64,000 nucleotides of DNA from Knoellia locipacati (GCF_007992835.1 NZ_BKBA01000003.1:620001-684000), one strand, 5' to 3'. Numbered from the stretch's first letter, positions 9,039 to 17,259 are shown. Notes: generated by a model not told the origin, from the letters alone. A program made the numbers and translations.

Positions 9039-9740
9039 GTGATGATGCCCATGCTCGGTCCCGACTGGATGGACCCCCAGTGGTTGTTCGACCAGTACGG
9101 CACGACGTTCTTCTGGTTGTCCCTCGCGATCGTCTTCGTCGAGTGCGGTCTGTTCTTCCCGATCCTCCCGGGTGACTCGCTGCTCTTCGCGGTCGGCATC
9201 TTCATCGCCGGCGGTGAGCTGCAGATCAACTTCTTCGTCGCGGTGCTCGCGCTCATCGTGGCCGCGTTCCTGGGCAACGTCGTGGGCTACGAGCTCGGCC
9301 GCCTGCTCGGCGCACCGCTCTACGAGCGCGACGGCAGGATCATCAAGAAGAAGTACTTCGACCAGACCCACGCCTTCTTCGAGAAGCACGGAGCCAAGGC
9401 CCTCGTCCTCGGGCGGTTCGTCCCGATCGTGCGGACCTACATCACCGTCGTCGCCGGCGTGAGCCGGATGGAGCGCCGCCACTTCTTCGTGTGGTCCGGC
9501 GTCGGCGCGGTGCTGTGGGTCCTGCTGCTCACGACCGCGGGCTACTTCCTCGGTGGCGTCGCGCTCGTCAAGGACCACCTCGAGGCCGCGATCCTGCTCA
9601 TCGTCGCGTTCTCGGTGCTGCCGATGGTCTTCGAGGTCGTCCGCCACCGGCGTGCCACGCGTCGCGCCGTGGAGACCAGCGCGGCCGAGACCGCGGAGGT
9701 CGTCGAGGACGCCCACGAGGCGCGCCGCGACAACGCCTGA
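9039..9740 (+). CDS. DedA family membrane protein
   Basis: About 233 residues with four to five hydrophobic segments. The family marks are present: FVECGLFFPILPGDSLLF near residue 30, a GRLLGAPLYERDG loop, and the motif FGRFVPIVRTYITVVAG-like run (GRFVPIVRTYITVVAG) near 130. DedA/SNARE-associated proteins are implicated in undecaprenyl-phosphate or phospholipid flipping and membrane homeostasis; the substrate here is unknown. Start options are GTG at 9039 and ATGs at 9042 and 9045; GTG is chosen because a -10-like TACCCT lies 7 bases upstream, the register of leaderless genes in this window. The last 40 residues are charged and cytoplasmic. Confidence 0.9.
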   Translation: MMMPMLGPDWMDPQWLFDQYGTTFFWLSLAIVFVECGLFFPILPGDSLLFAVGIFIAGGELQINFFVAVLALIVAAFLGNVVGYELGRLLGAPLYERDGRIIKKKYFDQTHAFFEKHGAKALVLGRFVPIVRTYITVVAGVSRMERRHFFVWSGVGAVLWVLLLTTAGYFLGGVALVKDHLEAAILLIVAFSVLPMVFEVVRHRRATRRAVETSAAETAEVVEDAHEARRDNA

Positions 9741-9771
9741 CGCACTGACGGCCGCACCGACGGCACGCGGC

Positions 9772-9777
9772 TAGGGT
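9772..9777 (+). promoter_or_regulatory. -10 element TAGGGT, leaderless promoter (NYN gene)
   Basis: TAGGGT is followed by 6 bases and the ATG at 9784. No Shine-Dalgarno sequence is present, so a leaderless transcript is likely. Confidence 0.6.
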
Positions 9778-9783
9778 CGGGCC

Positions 9784-10797
9784 ATGAACGAGACCTCCCG
9801 AGTCGCTGTGTACATCGACTTCGACAACGTGGTGATCTCGCGCTACGACGACGTCCACGGCGCCGGTCACTGGCGCCGCGACGACGCAAGGCGGCACGCC
9901 CCGGGCGACGGCTCCGACGGCGAGGTGAGCCAGCGGCTGGCGGAGGCCAACGTCGACCTCGGCGCCGTCATCGACTACGCCTCCTCCTACGGCACGGTCG
10001 CCCTGGTCCGCGCCTACGCGGACTGGTCGGTCACGGCGAACGCCGCCTACAAGCACCAGCTCACCGACCGTGCGGTCGACCTCGTCCAGCTCTTCGCGAC
10101 GTCGGGCACCAAGAACGGGGCGGACATCCGCCTGGCGATCGACGCGGTCGAGGACCTCCTCCGGCACTCCGACATCACCCACGTCGTCATCGTGGGCGGC
10201 GACTCCGACTACATCCCCCTCGCCCAGCGGTGCAAGCGGATGGGCCGGTTCGTGGCCGGGATCGGGGTCACCGGCTCCACGAGTCGTGCGCTCGTGGCCG
10301 CCCTCGACGCGTTCAGCTCCTACGGGGACCTCCCGGGGGTCGAGGACCGGCCCCTCACCGACGTGGCGGCCCCGGCCGAGGACGCTCCAGCTGCAGGCGT
10401 CCCCGCCACGGCGCAGAAGAAGGTCGCGACCAAGAAGGCCGCCGCGAAGAAGACGGCCGCCAAGAAGGCCGCCGACCCCGAGGCGCCCGGCAGCAGGGCC
10501 GCCGGCAAGAAGGCGGCCGTGGCCGCCGCGACGGTCCCCACGTTCAGCTCGGCCGCGACGACCCGGTCCGAGGCACCGGCGACGGCGTTGCTGCGCCGGG
10601 CGATGCAGGTGGGCTCCGGCCGCGATGACGGCTGGCAGTACTCCTCGAGCGTCAAGAGCCAGATGCAGCGCCTGGACTCGACGTTCAAGGAGAAGTCGCT
10701 CGGCCACTCCTCGTTCCGGGACTTCATCGAGGCGCACACGAGCCTCGTGGACACCAAGGTCCTCGACAACGGCCAGCTCCTCGTGCGCCTGCGCTGA
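9784..10797 (+). CDS. NYN domain protein with basic linker and LOTUS-like C-terminus
   Basis: A 337-residue protein. Residues 6-180 are a NYN (PIN-like, LabA/DUF88) domain: YIDFDN with Asp12 and Asp14, and GGDSDYIPL near 140 supply the acidic metal site of this putative RNase family. Residues about 205-245 are a histone H1-like linker of Ala/Lys repeats (KKAAAKKTAAKKAA). Residues about 265-337 resemble an OST-HTH/LOTUS domain (SSVKSQMQRLDSTFKEKSLGHSSFRDFIE), a proposed RNA-binding module. RNA cleavage is therefore the best guess, but no substrate is known. It stands alone, facing a convergent two-component operon. Confidence 0.85.
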   Translation: MNETSRVAVYIDFDNVVISRYDDVHGAGHWRRDDARRHAPGDGSDGEVSQRLAEANVDLGAVIDYASSYGTVALVRAYADWSVTANAAYKHQLTDRAVDLVQLFATSGTKNGADIRLAIDAVEDLLRHSDITHVVIVGGDSDYIPLAQRCKRMGRFVAGIGVTGSTSRALVAALDAFSSYGDLPGVEDRPLTDVAAPAEDAPAAGVPATAQKKVATKKAAAKKTAAKKAADPEAPGSRAAGKKAAVAAATVPTFSSAATTRSEAPATALLRRAMQVGSGRDDGWQYSSSVKSQMQRLDSTFKEKSLGHSSFRDFIEAHTSLVDTKVLDNGQLLVRLR

Positions 10798-10809
10798 GGC
10801 CGTCCGCCT

Positions 10810-10838
10810 CGGTGCCGCGGCTCAGTCCTGCGGCACCG
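10810..10838. terminator. Stem-loop between convergent genes, likely bidirectional terminator
   Basis: CGGTGCCGC at 10810-10818 pairs perfectly with GCGGCACCG at 10830-10838 around an 11-base loop. It lies 12 bases after the NYN gene and spans the stop codon of the convergent response regulator. There is no T-tract, as is common in high-GC genomes. Confidence 0.6.
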
Positions 10839-11454
10839 CGATCAGACCGAGCCGGTATGCCGCGGTGACGGCTGCCGTCCGGTCGGTCACCTCGAGCTTG
10901 GCGAAGACCCGCAGCAGGTGGGTCTTGACCGTGGCCTCGCCGATGTAGAGCTCGCGCCCGACCTCGGCGTTGGACAGTCCCCGCGCGACGGCCTTGAGCA
11001 CCTCGAGCTCGCGTGGGGTGAGCTCGACCCGGGCCGGTGCCCGCAGCCGCTCGGCGAGCCGGGCCGCGACCGGCGGCGCGAGCACGGTCTCGCCCAGCGC
11101 CGCCCGCCGGATCGCGTCGGCGAGCACTGCCGGCGGGGTGTCCTTGAGCAGGTACCCCCGGGCGCCGGACTCGACCGCGCGCACGATGTCGGCGTCGGTG
11201 TCGTAGGTCGTGAGGACGAGCACCTGCGGCGCACCGGGCTGCTCGCGCAGGCGCGCGGTCGCCTCGGCACCGTCCATGACCGGCATACGGAGGTCCATGA
11301 GGACGACGTCCGGCGTGAGGCGAGGGGTGAGCGCCAGGGCCTCGGCTCCGTTGCCGGCCTCGCCGACGACGTCGACGTCCTCGAGCTCGCCGAGCAGGGC
11401 GACCATGCCGGCCCGCACGACGGGGTGGTCGTCGACGACGAGGACGCGGATCAT
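10822..11454 (-). CDS. NarL/LuxR-type response regulator
   Basis: 210 residues. The receiver domain (1-120) has the acidic pair Asp8/Asp9, the phospho-acceptor Asp54 in VLMDLRMP, a Thr near 82 and the Lys of LLKD near 104. The C-terminal LuxR HTH (about 145-200) reads ELTPRELEVLKAVARGLSNAEVGRELYIGEATVKTHLLRVFAKLEV. It would be phosphorylated by the kinase whose stop codon overlaps its ATG by 4 bases and probably controls the ABC exporter and MFS genes upstream in the same run. It is the last gene of a five-gene minus-strand unit. Confidence 0.94.
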   Translation of the reverse strand: MIRVLVVDDHPVVRAGMVALLGELEDVDVVGEAGNGAEALALTPRLTPDVVLMDLRMPVMDGAEATARLREQPGAPQVLVLTTYDTDADIVRAVESGARGYLLKDTPPAVLADAIRRAALGETVLAPPVAARLAERLRAPARVELTPRELEVLKAVARGLSNAEVGRELYIGEATVKTHLLRVFAKLEVTDRTAAVTAAYRLGLIAVPQD

Positions 11455-12665
11455 CGGGGCAGCTCCATGACGAGTCGGGTGCCGCGGGGGTCCCCGCGGT
11501 CGATGCTGACCTCGCCACCGAGCTCGGCGGCTCGGGCCCGCAGGCCGTCGAGCCCGAAGCCGGGTGGGGTGGTCGCGGGGTCGAACCCGCTGCCGTCGTC
11601 GGTCACCTCGAGGGCGACCCGCTCCGGCTCGTAGGCGAGGGTCACGGCCGCGGACGTCGCACCGGAGTGCCGCCGGACGTTCGACAGCGCCTCCTGCACG
11701 CCGCGCAGCAGGACGACCTCGGCGTTGCCACCGAGCGGGGCCGGCTCGCCCTCGACCGCCGACGTGACCCGTATGCCGGTCTCTCGCGTCACGGTGTCGG
11801 TGAGCCTGGCCAGCGCCTCGACGAGGGTGCGCGACTGGAGGTGGCCGGGTGTGAGCTCGGCGACGATGACCCGCGCCTCGGCGAGGTTGTCGACGGCGGT
11901 GCGCTCGATCATCGCGAGGCGTTCGCGGGCGGTGGCTGCGTCGTCGCGGTCGAGCGCGGACGTGGCCGCGCGGGACAGCGCGATGACCGACGTGAACCCC
12001 TGCGCGAGGGTGTCGTGGATCTCGCGGGAGAGGCGGCTGCGCTCGTCCTGGACGCCCTGCGCGCGTTCGACGGAGGCGAGCTGTGCCCGGGTCGACCGGA
12101 GCTCGTCGATCATGCAGGCCCGGCTCTCGGCCTCGGTGATGATCCGGTGGATGAAGAGGCCGAGGGCGGCCGAGAGCACGAACGAGATGATGACGGAGAC
12201 GAGCGCCCCGGGCGCGGCCCCCGCCGGGTCGTCGGCGGGCACGACCGTCGCGGCGAAGAGCGCGGCCAGCGCCAGGCCCGTCCCGACGAGTGCCGGCCCC
12301 TTCTCGAAGGTCGCCCAGATCTGCGGGAAGAGGCAGAAGAAGAGCAGCCACGCCTCGAACTCGGGGTCGATGACGATGACGGTGAGGATGCAGGCCCAGG
12401 CACACAGCTGGTAGGCGACGGCATACACGGTCCCCTCGCGCTGGATCGCCCGGCGACCGAGCACCGCGTAGGCGACGGCGATGCCCAGCAGGAGCGCGAC
12501 CGTGGGCGGGTGGCCGTGCGGGCCCGCGGGCTGGATGAGGGAGACGACGATCGCCGTCGCGACCAGGGCGTAGCAGCCGGCGTGCCACCACTTCGCCTGA
12601 CCGCGCCACATCTGCGCGAGCTCGTCGCTCGAGAGCTCAGCGGGCGGGACGGGGGCCGAGTTCAC
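11451..12665 (-). CDS. NarL-type sensor histidine kinase
   Basis: 404 residues. Residues about 28-175 hold five to six hydrophobic segments with very short loops, so the signal is probably sensed within the membrane, as in DesK-like kinases. A coiled linker (about 180-210) precedes a HisKA_3 dimerization domain with the phospho-acceptor His217 in SREIHDTLAQGF. The ATPase region shows EALSNVRRHS (N box) and TDDGSGFDP with GFGLDGLRARA. Close linkage to the ABC-2 exporter genes (7 bases downstream of the permease) fits sensing of an antimicrobial or membrane stress. Confidence 0.92.
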   Translation of the reverse strand: MNSAPVPPAELSSDELAQMWRGQAKWWHAGCYALVATAIVVSLIQPAGPHGHPPTVALLLGIAVAYAVLGRRAIQREGTVYAVAYQLCAWACILTVIVIDPEFEAWLLFFCLFPQIWATFEKGPALVGTGLALAALFAATVVPADDPAGAAPGALVSVIISFVLSAALGLFIHRIITEAESRACMIDELRSTRAQLASVERAQGVQDERSRLSREIHDTLAQGFTSVIALSRAATSALDRDDAATARERLAMIERTAVDNLAEARVIVAELTPGHLQSRTLVEALARLTDTVTRETGIRVTSAVEGEPAPLGGNAEVVLLRGVQEALSNVRRHSGATSAAVTLAYEPERVALEVTDDGSGFDPATTPPGFGLDGLRARAAELGGEVSIDRGDPRGTRLVMELPR

Positions 12666-12672
12666 GGTGCCA

Positions 12673-13467
12673 TCATGTCGTGCCGCGCTTGAACCAGCGG
12701 AAGGTCAGCACGCAGAGCACGAGTCCCAGGACGGCCCAGACGCCGAGGACCATGGCGGTGCGGCCGTGCTCCCACGCGCCGGCCATCTCCATCGACGCGA
12801 GGTCGTCGGGGAAGAAGACCGAGCGCATGCCCTGGGCGATCCACTTGAGCGGGAAGACCGACGCGACCTGCTTGAGCCACTCGGGGATGTCGGTGAACGA
12901 GAAGTAGACGCCGGAGATGAACTGGAGGATGAGCATCGGCGCGACGACCACGGCGCCGACGGTCCGGGCGGACGCGAGCGAGCTGTAGGCGGTGCCGAGC
13001 ACCGTCCCCGCGAAGGCACCGAGCCCGAAGACCCAGGCGAAGGTCAGCCAGCGTGCTGCCGTGTCGGGCAGGTCGACCCCGAACGCGAACTTCGCGACGG
13101 CGAGGAGCAGGACCTGCTGCGCCAGGGCGGTGGTCACGACGAGCCCGACCTTGCCGAGGAAGTACGACACCGGCGGCATGGGGGTGCTGCGCAGCCGCTT
13201 GAGGGTGCCGTCGTCGCGCTCGGCTGCGACCGACATCGCCATCGTCTGGAAGGACGTGAGCAGGATGCCGGCCGAGATCATGCCGGGCAGGAAGTACTCC
13301 GCGGCGCTCATCTGCGAGTCGCCACCCATCGAGTCACCGAAGATCACCGAGAAGAGCGCGAGCATCATGATCGGGAAGAGGAACGAGAAGAAGACCGCCT
13401 CCTTCTCGCGCGAGTACATCTTGAGCTCGAGGAGCGTGCGGTCGAAGCCCAGGGCGACGGCGTTCAT
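12673..13467 (-). CDS. ABC-2 type exporter permease
   Basis: 264 residues with six hydrophobic segments and the ABC-2 C-terminal signature region (AMSVAAERDDGTLKRLRSTPMPPVSYFLGK near residues 85-115). Such permeases pair with a DrrA-like ATPase to export lipids, peptides or drugs. The ATG overlaps the ATPase stop codon by 4 bases (ATGA), so the two are translated together. The C-terminus WFKRGTT is short. The exported compound cannot be told from sequence; the linked ArsR regulator, MFS exporter and two-component system suggest a defence or detoxification role. Confidence 0.92.
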   Translation of the reverse strand: MNAVALGFDRTLLELKMYSREKEAVFFSFLFPIMMLALFSVIFGDSMGGDSQMSAAEYFLPGMISAGILLTSFQTMAMSVAAERDDGTLKRLRSTPMPPVSYFLGKVGLVVTTALAQQVLLLAVAKFAFGVDLPDTAARWLTFAWVFGLGAFAGTVLGTAYSSLASARTVGAVVVAPMLILQFISGVYFSFTDIPEWLKQVASVFPLKWIAQGMRSVFFPDDLASMEMAGAWEHGRTAMVLGVWAVLGLVLCVLTFRWFKRGTT

Positions 13468-14357
13468 GCCGGGACCTTCCGTGTCGTGGTGGCAGCAGGG
13501 GCGCCCTCGTCGTCCTGCGTGACGTGGGGGGCGATGAGCGTGAGGTAGGTGTCCTCGAGCGAGGGCCGACTCACGACGAGCTCGGGCACCTCTCCCCCGA
13601 ACCGGTCGGCGAGGCGGCTCACCTCCAGGGTGGGGGTCGCGGTGCGCAGGGTGCGTCGTTCGCCGTCCTCGAGCCACGCCACCGTGGCCTCCTCGGAGGC
13701 GCGTCCGCCGAGGTTGGCGGGGGTGTCGAGCGCGAGGAGGCGGCCGCCGGCGATGACGCCGACACGGTCGGCGAGGTGCTCGGCCTCGTCGAGGTAGTGC
13801 GTGGTGAGCAGGATCGTCGTGCCCTCGGAGGCCAGGGTGCGGATGAGGCCCCAGAAGTCGCGCCGCGCCTGCGGGTCGAAGCCGGTCGTCGGCTCGTCGA
13901 GGAAGAGCAGCTCGGGGCGTCCGACGATGCCGAGCCCGACGTCGAGGCGGCGGCGCTGGCCACCCGACAGACCGGCGATGCGCACGTCGGCCTTCTCCTG
14001 GAGGCCCACCGCGGCGATGACCTCTTCGACGCTGCGCGGGTTCGCGTAGGTGTGCGCCGTCGACGCGAGGATCTCGCGCGGGGTGAGCAGGTCGAGTCCG
14101 GACGAAGTCTGCAGGACGATGCCGATCCGGTTGCGCCACAGGCGGTTCGCCGTGTGCGGGTCGGAGCCGAGGACGCTGACCTCACCGGCGTCGGCGGTCC
14201 GGAAGCCCTCAAGGATCTCGACGGTGGTCGTCTTTCCGGCGCCGTTGGGCCCGAGGAGCGCGAAGACCTCCCCCGTCTCGATGTCGAGGTCGAGGCCGTC
14301 GACGGCGCGCTTGGCGCCGTACGCCTTGACGAGTCCACGGATGCTGATCGCTGTCAT
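13464..14357 (-). CDS. ABC transporter ATP-binding protein (DrrA-like)
   Basis: 297 residues. Walker A GPNGAGKTTT near residue 36, Q-loop LQTSSGLD, signature LSGGQRRRLDVGLG near 128, Walker B LLFLDEPTTGFDP near 150 and switch His in LLTTHYLDEAEHLADR are all intact. The C-terminal 80 residues are the accessory domain usual for DrrA/NatA-type ATPases. It powers the permease encoded next. It starts 3 bases after the MFS stop, so transcription from the MFS promoter is likely to include it. Confidence 0.94.
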   Translation of the reverse strand: MTAISIRGLVKAYGAKRAVDGLDLDIETGEVFALLGPNGAGKTTTVEILEGFRTADAGEVSVLGSDPHTANRLWRNRIGIVLQTSSGLDLLTPREILASTAHTYANPRSVEEVIAAVGLQEKADVRIAGLSGGQRRRLDVGLGIVGRPELLFLDEPTTGFDPQARRDFWGLIRTLASEGTTILLTTHYLDEAEHLADRVGVIAGGRLLALDTPANLGGRASEEATVAWLEDGERRTLRTATPTLEVSRLADRFGGEVPELVVSRPSLEDTYLTLIAPHVTQDDEGAPAATTTRKVPA

Positions 14358-14360
14358 GCC

Positions 14361-15617
14361 TCAAGCATGGTCCTGTCTGCTCCCGGTGGGGACCGACTGC
14401 CGGATGGACAGGCCGTCCACCGATCGGTGGACTCCCGCGCGGACACGTAGAGCGGCTGTCGCCGCGATGAGCAGGCCGACCGAGCCACAGACGACGTATG
14501 CCGTCCGCGCACCGACCTGGGTCCCGAGGACTCCGCCGATGGCGAGGGCGCCGATGGTGGCGGTGCGGGACAGCCCGCTGACGAGGGCGAGCACCTTGCC
14601 CCGGTCGTGCTCGACCACCTCTCGCAGCAGCAGGGCGAACACGAGGGCGTTGACGACGCCGAGGGCGAGGCCGATCGCGAAGGCGCACACGGCATACAGG
14701 CTGAGGGTGGGAGCGAGACCCTGACCGACCTGGAGGAGCGGGACGACCGCGATGCCGAGGAGGAGGCCACGGATTCGGGCGCCACGGGAGCGGACCGCGC
14801 CCGCCGCGAAGGAGCCGAGGACGAGCCCGACGCCGCTGACCGCCTCGGCGAGGCCGTAGCCGGTGGGGGTCGCGCCGAGCTCACCGCGGACGAGGAAGAC
14901 CTCGACGGCGTTGACGGCCTCGACGGTGAGGATGATCGGGACGACCCCGAGCACGAGCGCTGCGAGGACGGGGTCCCGGCGCAGGGCGACGTAGCCCTCG
15001 CGAGGCAGCACTGCGGTCCGGCTGCGTGGGGACGGGGGTCGGCTGGCTCGCAGCGCCAGGGCAGCCCCGACGAGGCCGACGACGCTCGCCGCGTTGACGC
15101 CGAGGACGAGCTGGGTTCCCCAGTGCTGCACGAGGATCCCGGCCGCCGCCGCCCCGACGGGTGAGGCGAGGGACCTCATGCCCTGGGCGAGCGAGACGAA
15201 CGTCCCGGAGAGCGACTCCCCCACGAGGAGCGGCATCACGGAGGTCCAGACGGGGTTGGCGAACGCGAAGCCGGTCTGCATGACGACCACCGCCACACAG
15301 GTCCACGCGAGGTCGGGCGCAAGGACCAGGCCCACCGCGCCGAGCGCCTGCACGGTGAGCGAGAGGACGAGAACCCGACGGGGGTCGTGCTGGTCGGCGA
15401 CGGAGCCGGCGAGGCCCATGGTGACGACGATCGGCACGGCGAAGCAGATGAGCAGCGCCATGACGGCATAGGGCCCGTGGCCGCCGTCGTGCAGCTGGAG
15501 CATGAGCGCGACCATCGCCATGACGTCGCCCACCGTCGACAGCACGCTGGCCCCGAGGACGAGGCGAGCCTGACGCACGGCCAACACCCCGGCATACTCG
15601 TGAAGTAGTTGCTTCAT
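14361..15617 (-). CDS. MFS transporter, MDR-type exporter
   Basis: 418 residues, twelve hydrophobic segments, with the cytoplasmic loop GSVADQHDPRRVL near residue 72 matching the MFS loop 2-3 signature. It belongs to the group of twelve-helix enterobactin/drug exporters (MFS_3-like). It is the first gene of the run MFS, ATPase, permease, kinase, regulator. Its start codon region overlaps one of two TGAAG-N6-CTTCA dyads, placing it under the divergent ArsR protein. Substrate unknown; export of a toxic compound is inferred from the neighbours. Confidence 0.9.
   Translation of the reverse strand: MKQLLHEYAGVLAVRQARLVLGASVLSTVGDVMAMVALMLQLHDGGHGPYAVMALLICFAVPIVVTMGLAGSVADQHDPRRVLVLSLTVQALGAVGLVLAPDLAWTCVAVVVMQTGFAFANPVWTSVMPLLVGESLSGTFVSLAQGMRSLASPVGAAAAGILVQHWGTQLVLGVNAASVVGLVGAALALRASRPPSPRSRTAVLPREGYVALRRDPVLAALVLGVVPIILTVEAVNAVEVFLVRGELGATPTGYGLAEAVSGVGLVLGSFAAGAVRSRGARIRGLLLGIAVVPLLQVGQGLAPTLSLYAVCAFAIGLALGVVNALVFALLLREVVEHDRGKVLALVSGLSRTATIGALAIGGVLGTQVGARTAYVVCGSVGLLIAATAALRVRAGVHRSVDGLSIRQSVPTGSRQDHA
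15601..15616. promoter_or_regulatory. Operator half of ArsR-type site, overlapping MFS start
   Basis: TGAAG at 15601-15605 and CTTCA at 15612-15616 form a 5-6-5 inverted repeat with the same core and spacing as the stronger site at 15621-15640. It covers the MFS start codon. Confidence 0.6.
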
Positions 15618-15620
15618 ACT

Positions 15621-15640
15621 TGTGAAGGTAACGCTTCACA
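15621..15640. promoter_or_regulatory. Main operator for the divergent ArsR regulator
   Basis: TGTGAAG at 15621-15627 and CTTCACA at 15634-15640 form a perfect 7-6-7 dyad. Its centre is 22 bases from that of the neighbouring dyad, two helical turns. It overlaps the ArsR gene -35 region (TTCACA at 15635-15640, 17 bases from TAGGGT at 15658-15663), which fits autorepression. Confidence 0.7.
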
Positions 15641-15657
15641 CTTTGGTCGGTCAAGAC

Positions 15658-15663
15658 TAGGGT
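15658..15663 (+). promoter_or_regulatory. -10 element TAGGGT, leaderless promoter (ArsR gene)
   Basis: TAGGGT is followed by 7 bases and the ATG at 15671; a TTCACA -35 candidate lies 17 bases upstream inside the operator. Confidence 0.65.
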
Positions 15664-15670
15664 TGGCGTC

Positions 15671-16234
15671 ATGGCGACGAAGCGACCCGACGAGCTGCGG
15701 ATCACCGACCCGCTCGCACTGCGGGCCCTGGCCCACCCGGCACGGCAGCGGCTCATCACCGAGCTCTACTCCGGCGAGGTCCTCACGGCCACCGAGGCGG
15801 CCAGGCTCGTGGAACTCACCCCGTCGGCGACGAGCTACCACCTGCGCGCGCTCGAGAAGTGGGGCGTCGTCGAGCGCGACTCGTCCTCCGGTGACGGGCG
15901 CGAACGGCCGTGGCGCTCGACCGCCTCGTCGATCTCGATCCTGCCCGAGGCGCACCGGGCCGCGGGTCGTGACCTCAGCCGGTCGTCGCTGGCGAAGTGG
16001 TTCGTCGGGATGGACGCGGGGCTCGACCGGCTGGCGGAGTCGCTCGAGTCCGGCCGCGAGACGGGCATGACCTCGCGATCGCGGCTCTGGGTCACCGACG
16101 CCGAGCTCGAGGAGGTCAAGGGGCAGATGGAGGAGATCCTCAAGAGCTACCGCGGCCGGACCCGGCGCGACCACCCCGAGGACTCACGCCCGTGGGACGT
16201 CTACGCGATGGTCCTCCCTGCCGAGAACGGGTGA
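15671..16234 (+). CDS. ArsR-family transcriptional regulator
   Basis: 187 residues. Residues 12-80 form an ArsR winged helix: LRALAHPARQRLITELYSGE, recognition region ELTPSATSYHLRALEKWGVV, and a wing ERDSSSGDGRERPWRST. The rest is a helical dimerization/effector region with no cysteine, so this is not a metal-thiol sensor of the classic type; an organic effector is more likely. It is transcribed divergently from the MFS-ABC-two-component unit and is flanked by two matching dyads, so it probably represses both itself and that unit. Confidence 0.9.
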   Translation: MATKRPDELRITDPLALRALAHPARQRLITELYSGEVLTATEAARLVELTPSATSYHLRALEKWGVVERDSSSGDGRERPWRSTASSISILPEAHRAAGRDLSRSSLAKWFVGMDAGLDRLAESLESGRETGMTSRSRLWVTDAELEEVKGQMEEILKSYRGRTRRDHPEDSRPWDVYAMVLPAENG

Positions 16235-16244
16235 CGGCCGCAGG

Positions 16245-17021
16245 TCAGAACGTCGTGTAGCCACCGTCGATGACGACGACCGACCCCGTGACGAAGCTCG
16301 ACGCGTCGGAGGCGAGGTAGACGACGGTCGGCGCGATCTCCTCGGGGAGCGCGTAGCGCTGCATCGGGGCGTCGTCGATCCACCGGGGCTTGAACGCCGG
16401 GTCGTCGACGGGTGCCATCTCGGTCTTGACGTAGCCGGGCGCGACCGCGTTGACCCGGATCCCGAGCGGTGCCCACTCGGCGGCGAGGGACTTCGTCAGC
16501 TGGTGCACGGCCGCCTTCGAGGCGTTGTATGCCGGTTGCCACTGGGGCCTGTTGACGATGAGTCCCGAGATGGAGCCGATGTTGACGATGACCCCGCTGC
16601 GCTGGTCGGCGAAGTGCCGGCCGGCGACCTGACTCATGATCCACAGGCCCCGGACGTTGGTGTCGAACACGAGGTCCCACTCGTCGTCGGTCACCTCGAG
16701 GGCCGGGCGGTGCACGCAGGCCCCGGCGTTGTTGACGAGGACGTCGAGGCGTCCGGTGGCCTCGATCGCCGTCGCGACGACCCGCTGCGCGCTCGCCCGG
16801 TCGGTGACGTCGAGCCCGACGCCGACGACGGTGCGGCCTGTGGTCTCGGCCAGCTCCGCGGCCGCCGCGACGGAGGCCTCCTCGTCGCGGGCGCCGATGA
16901 CGACGTCGGCCCCGGCCTCGGCGAGCGCCCGGGCGAACGCGAGGCCGAGCCCGCGGTAGCCGCCGGTGACGAGGGCCGTGCGGCCGGCGAGCGAGAAGGT
17001 GTCGAGGGCTGGTGTGCTCAT
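16245..17021 (-). CDS. SDR-family NAD(P)-dependent oxidoreductase
   Basis: 258 residues, classical short-chain dehydrogenase. TGGYRGLG at 19-26 binds the cofactor, NNAG at 97-100 stabilizes the fold, and Ser152, Tyr165 and Lys169 (YNASK) form the active site. ARD near residue 45 points to the cofactor-specificity loop. The C-terminal GGYTTF end is typical of gluconate 5-dehydrogenase/3-oxoacyl-reductase-like members, but substrate is not resolved. It stands alone, convergent with the ArsR gene by a 10-base gap. No clear ribosome site is visible ahead of the ATG. Confidence 0.88.
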   Translation of the reverse strand: MSTPALDTFSLAGRTALVTGGYRGLGLAFARALAEAGADVVIGARDEEASVAAAAELAETTGRTVVGVGLDVTDRASAQRVVATAIEATGRLDVLVNNAGACVHRPALEVTDDEWDLVFDTNVRGLWIMSQVAGRHFADQRSGVIVNIGSISGLIVNRPQWQPAYNASKAAVHQLTKSLAAEWAPLGIRVNAVAPGYVKTEMAPVDDPAFKPRWIDDAPMQRYALPEEIAPTVVYLASDASSFVTGSVVVIDGGYTTF

Positions 17022-17183
17022 GGCCCATTGTGGCGCGGGTCTCGGCGCGCGGGCCTCACCTTTGCCGCCCGAAGTGGGTTTCGTGCACGTGGCCCGGCTT
17101 CTGTTCTGCTGCGAGGTGCACGCTTGCGGGGTGTAGTCGTGGCGGCGTCACCCGGCTGTGTCCGCCTGCCGAGCCTCGTGGTC

Positions 17184-17208
17184 GTTTGCGTCACGTGCTG
17201 ACGCAAAC
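17184..17208. repeat. Perfect 10-5-10 inverted repeat upstream of DUF222-HNH gene
   Basis: GTTTGCGTCA at 17184-17193 and TGACGCAAAC at 17199-17208 pair perfectly around CGTGC, 57 bases upstream of the ATG at 17266. It could be an operator, a terminator-like stem, or an end mark of a mobile DUF222 unit. Confidence 0.7.
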
Positions 17209-17253
17209 CCGGTGTGCCACAGTCGAACTCGGGTGGCTGTCAGTGCTCGGTCC

Positions 17254-17259
17254 TAGGGT
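17254..17259 (+). promoter_or_regulatory. -10 element TAGGGT, leaderless promoter (DUF222-HNH gene)
   Basis: TAGGGT is followed by 6 bases and the ATG at 17266. Confidence 0.6.

Noticed and set aside
10380-10520. Ala/Lys coding repeats as a DNA-level tandem repeat or CRISPR
   Set aside because: Repeats are degenerate at DNA level and in frame, typical of histone-like linkers; no spacers.
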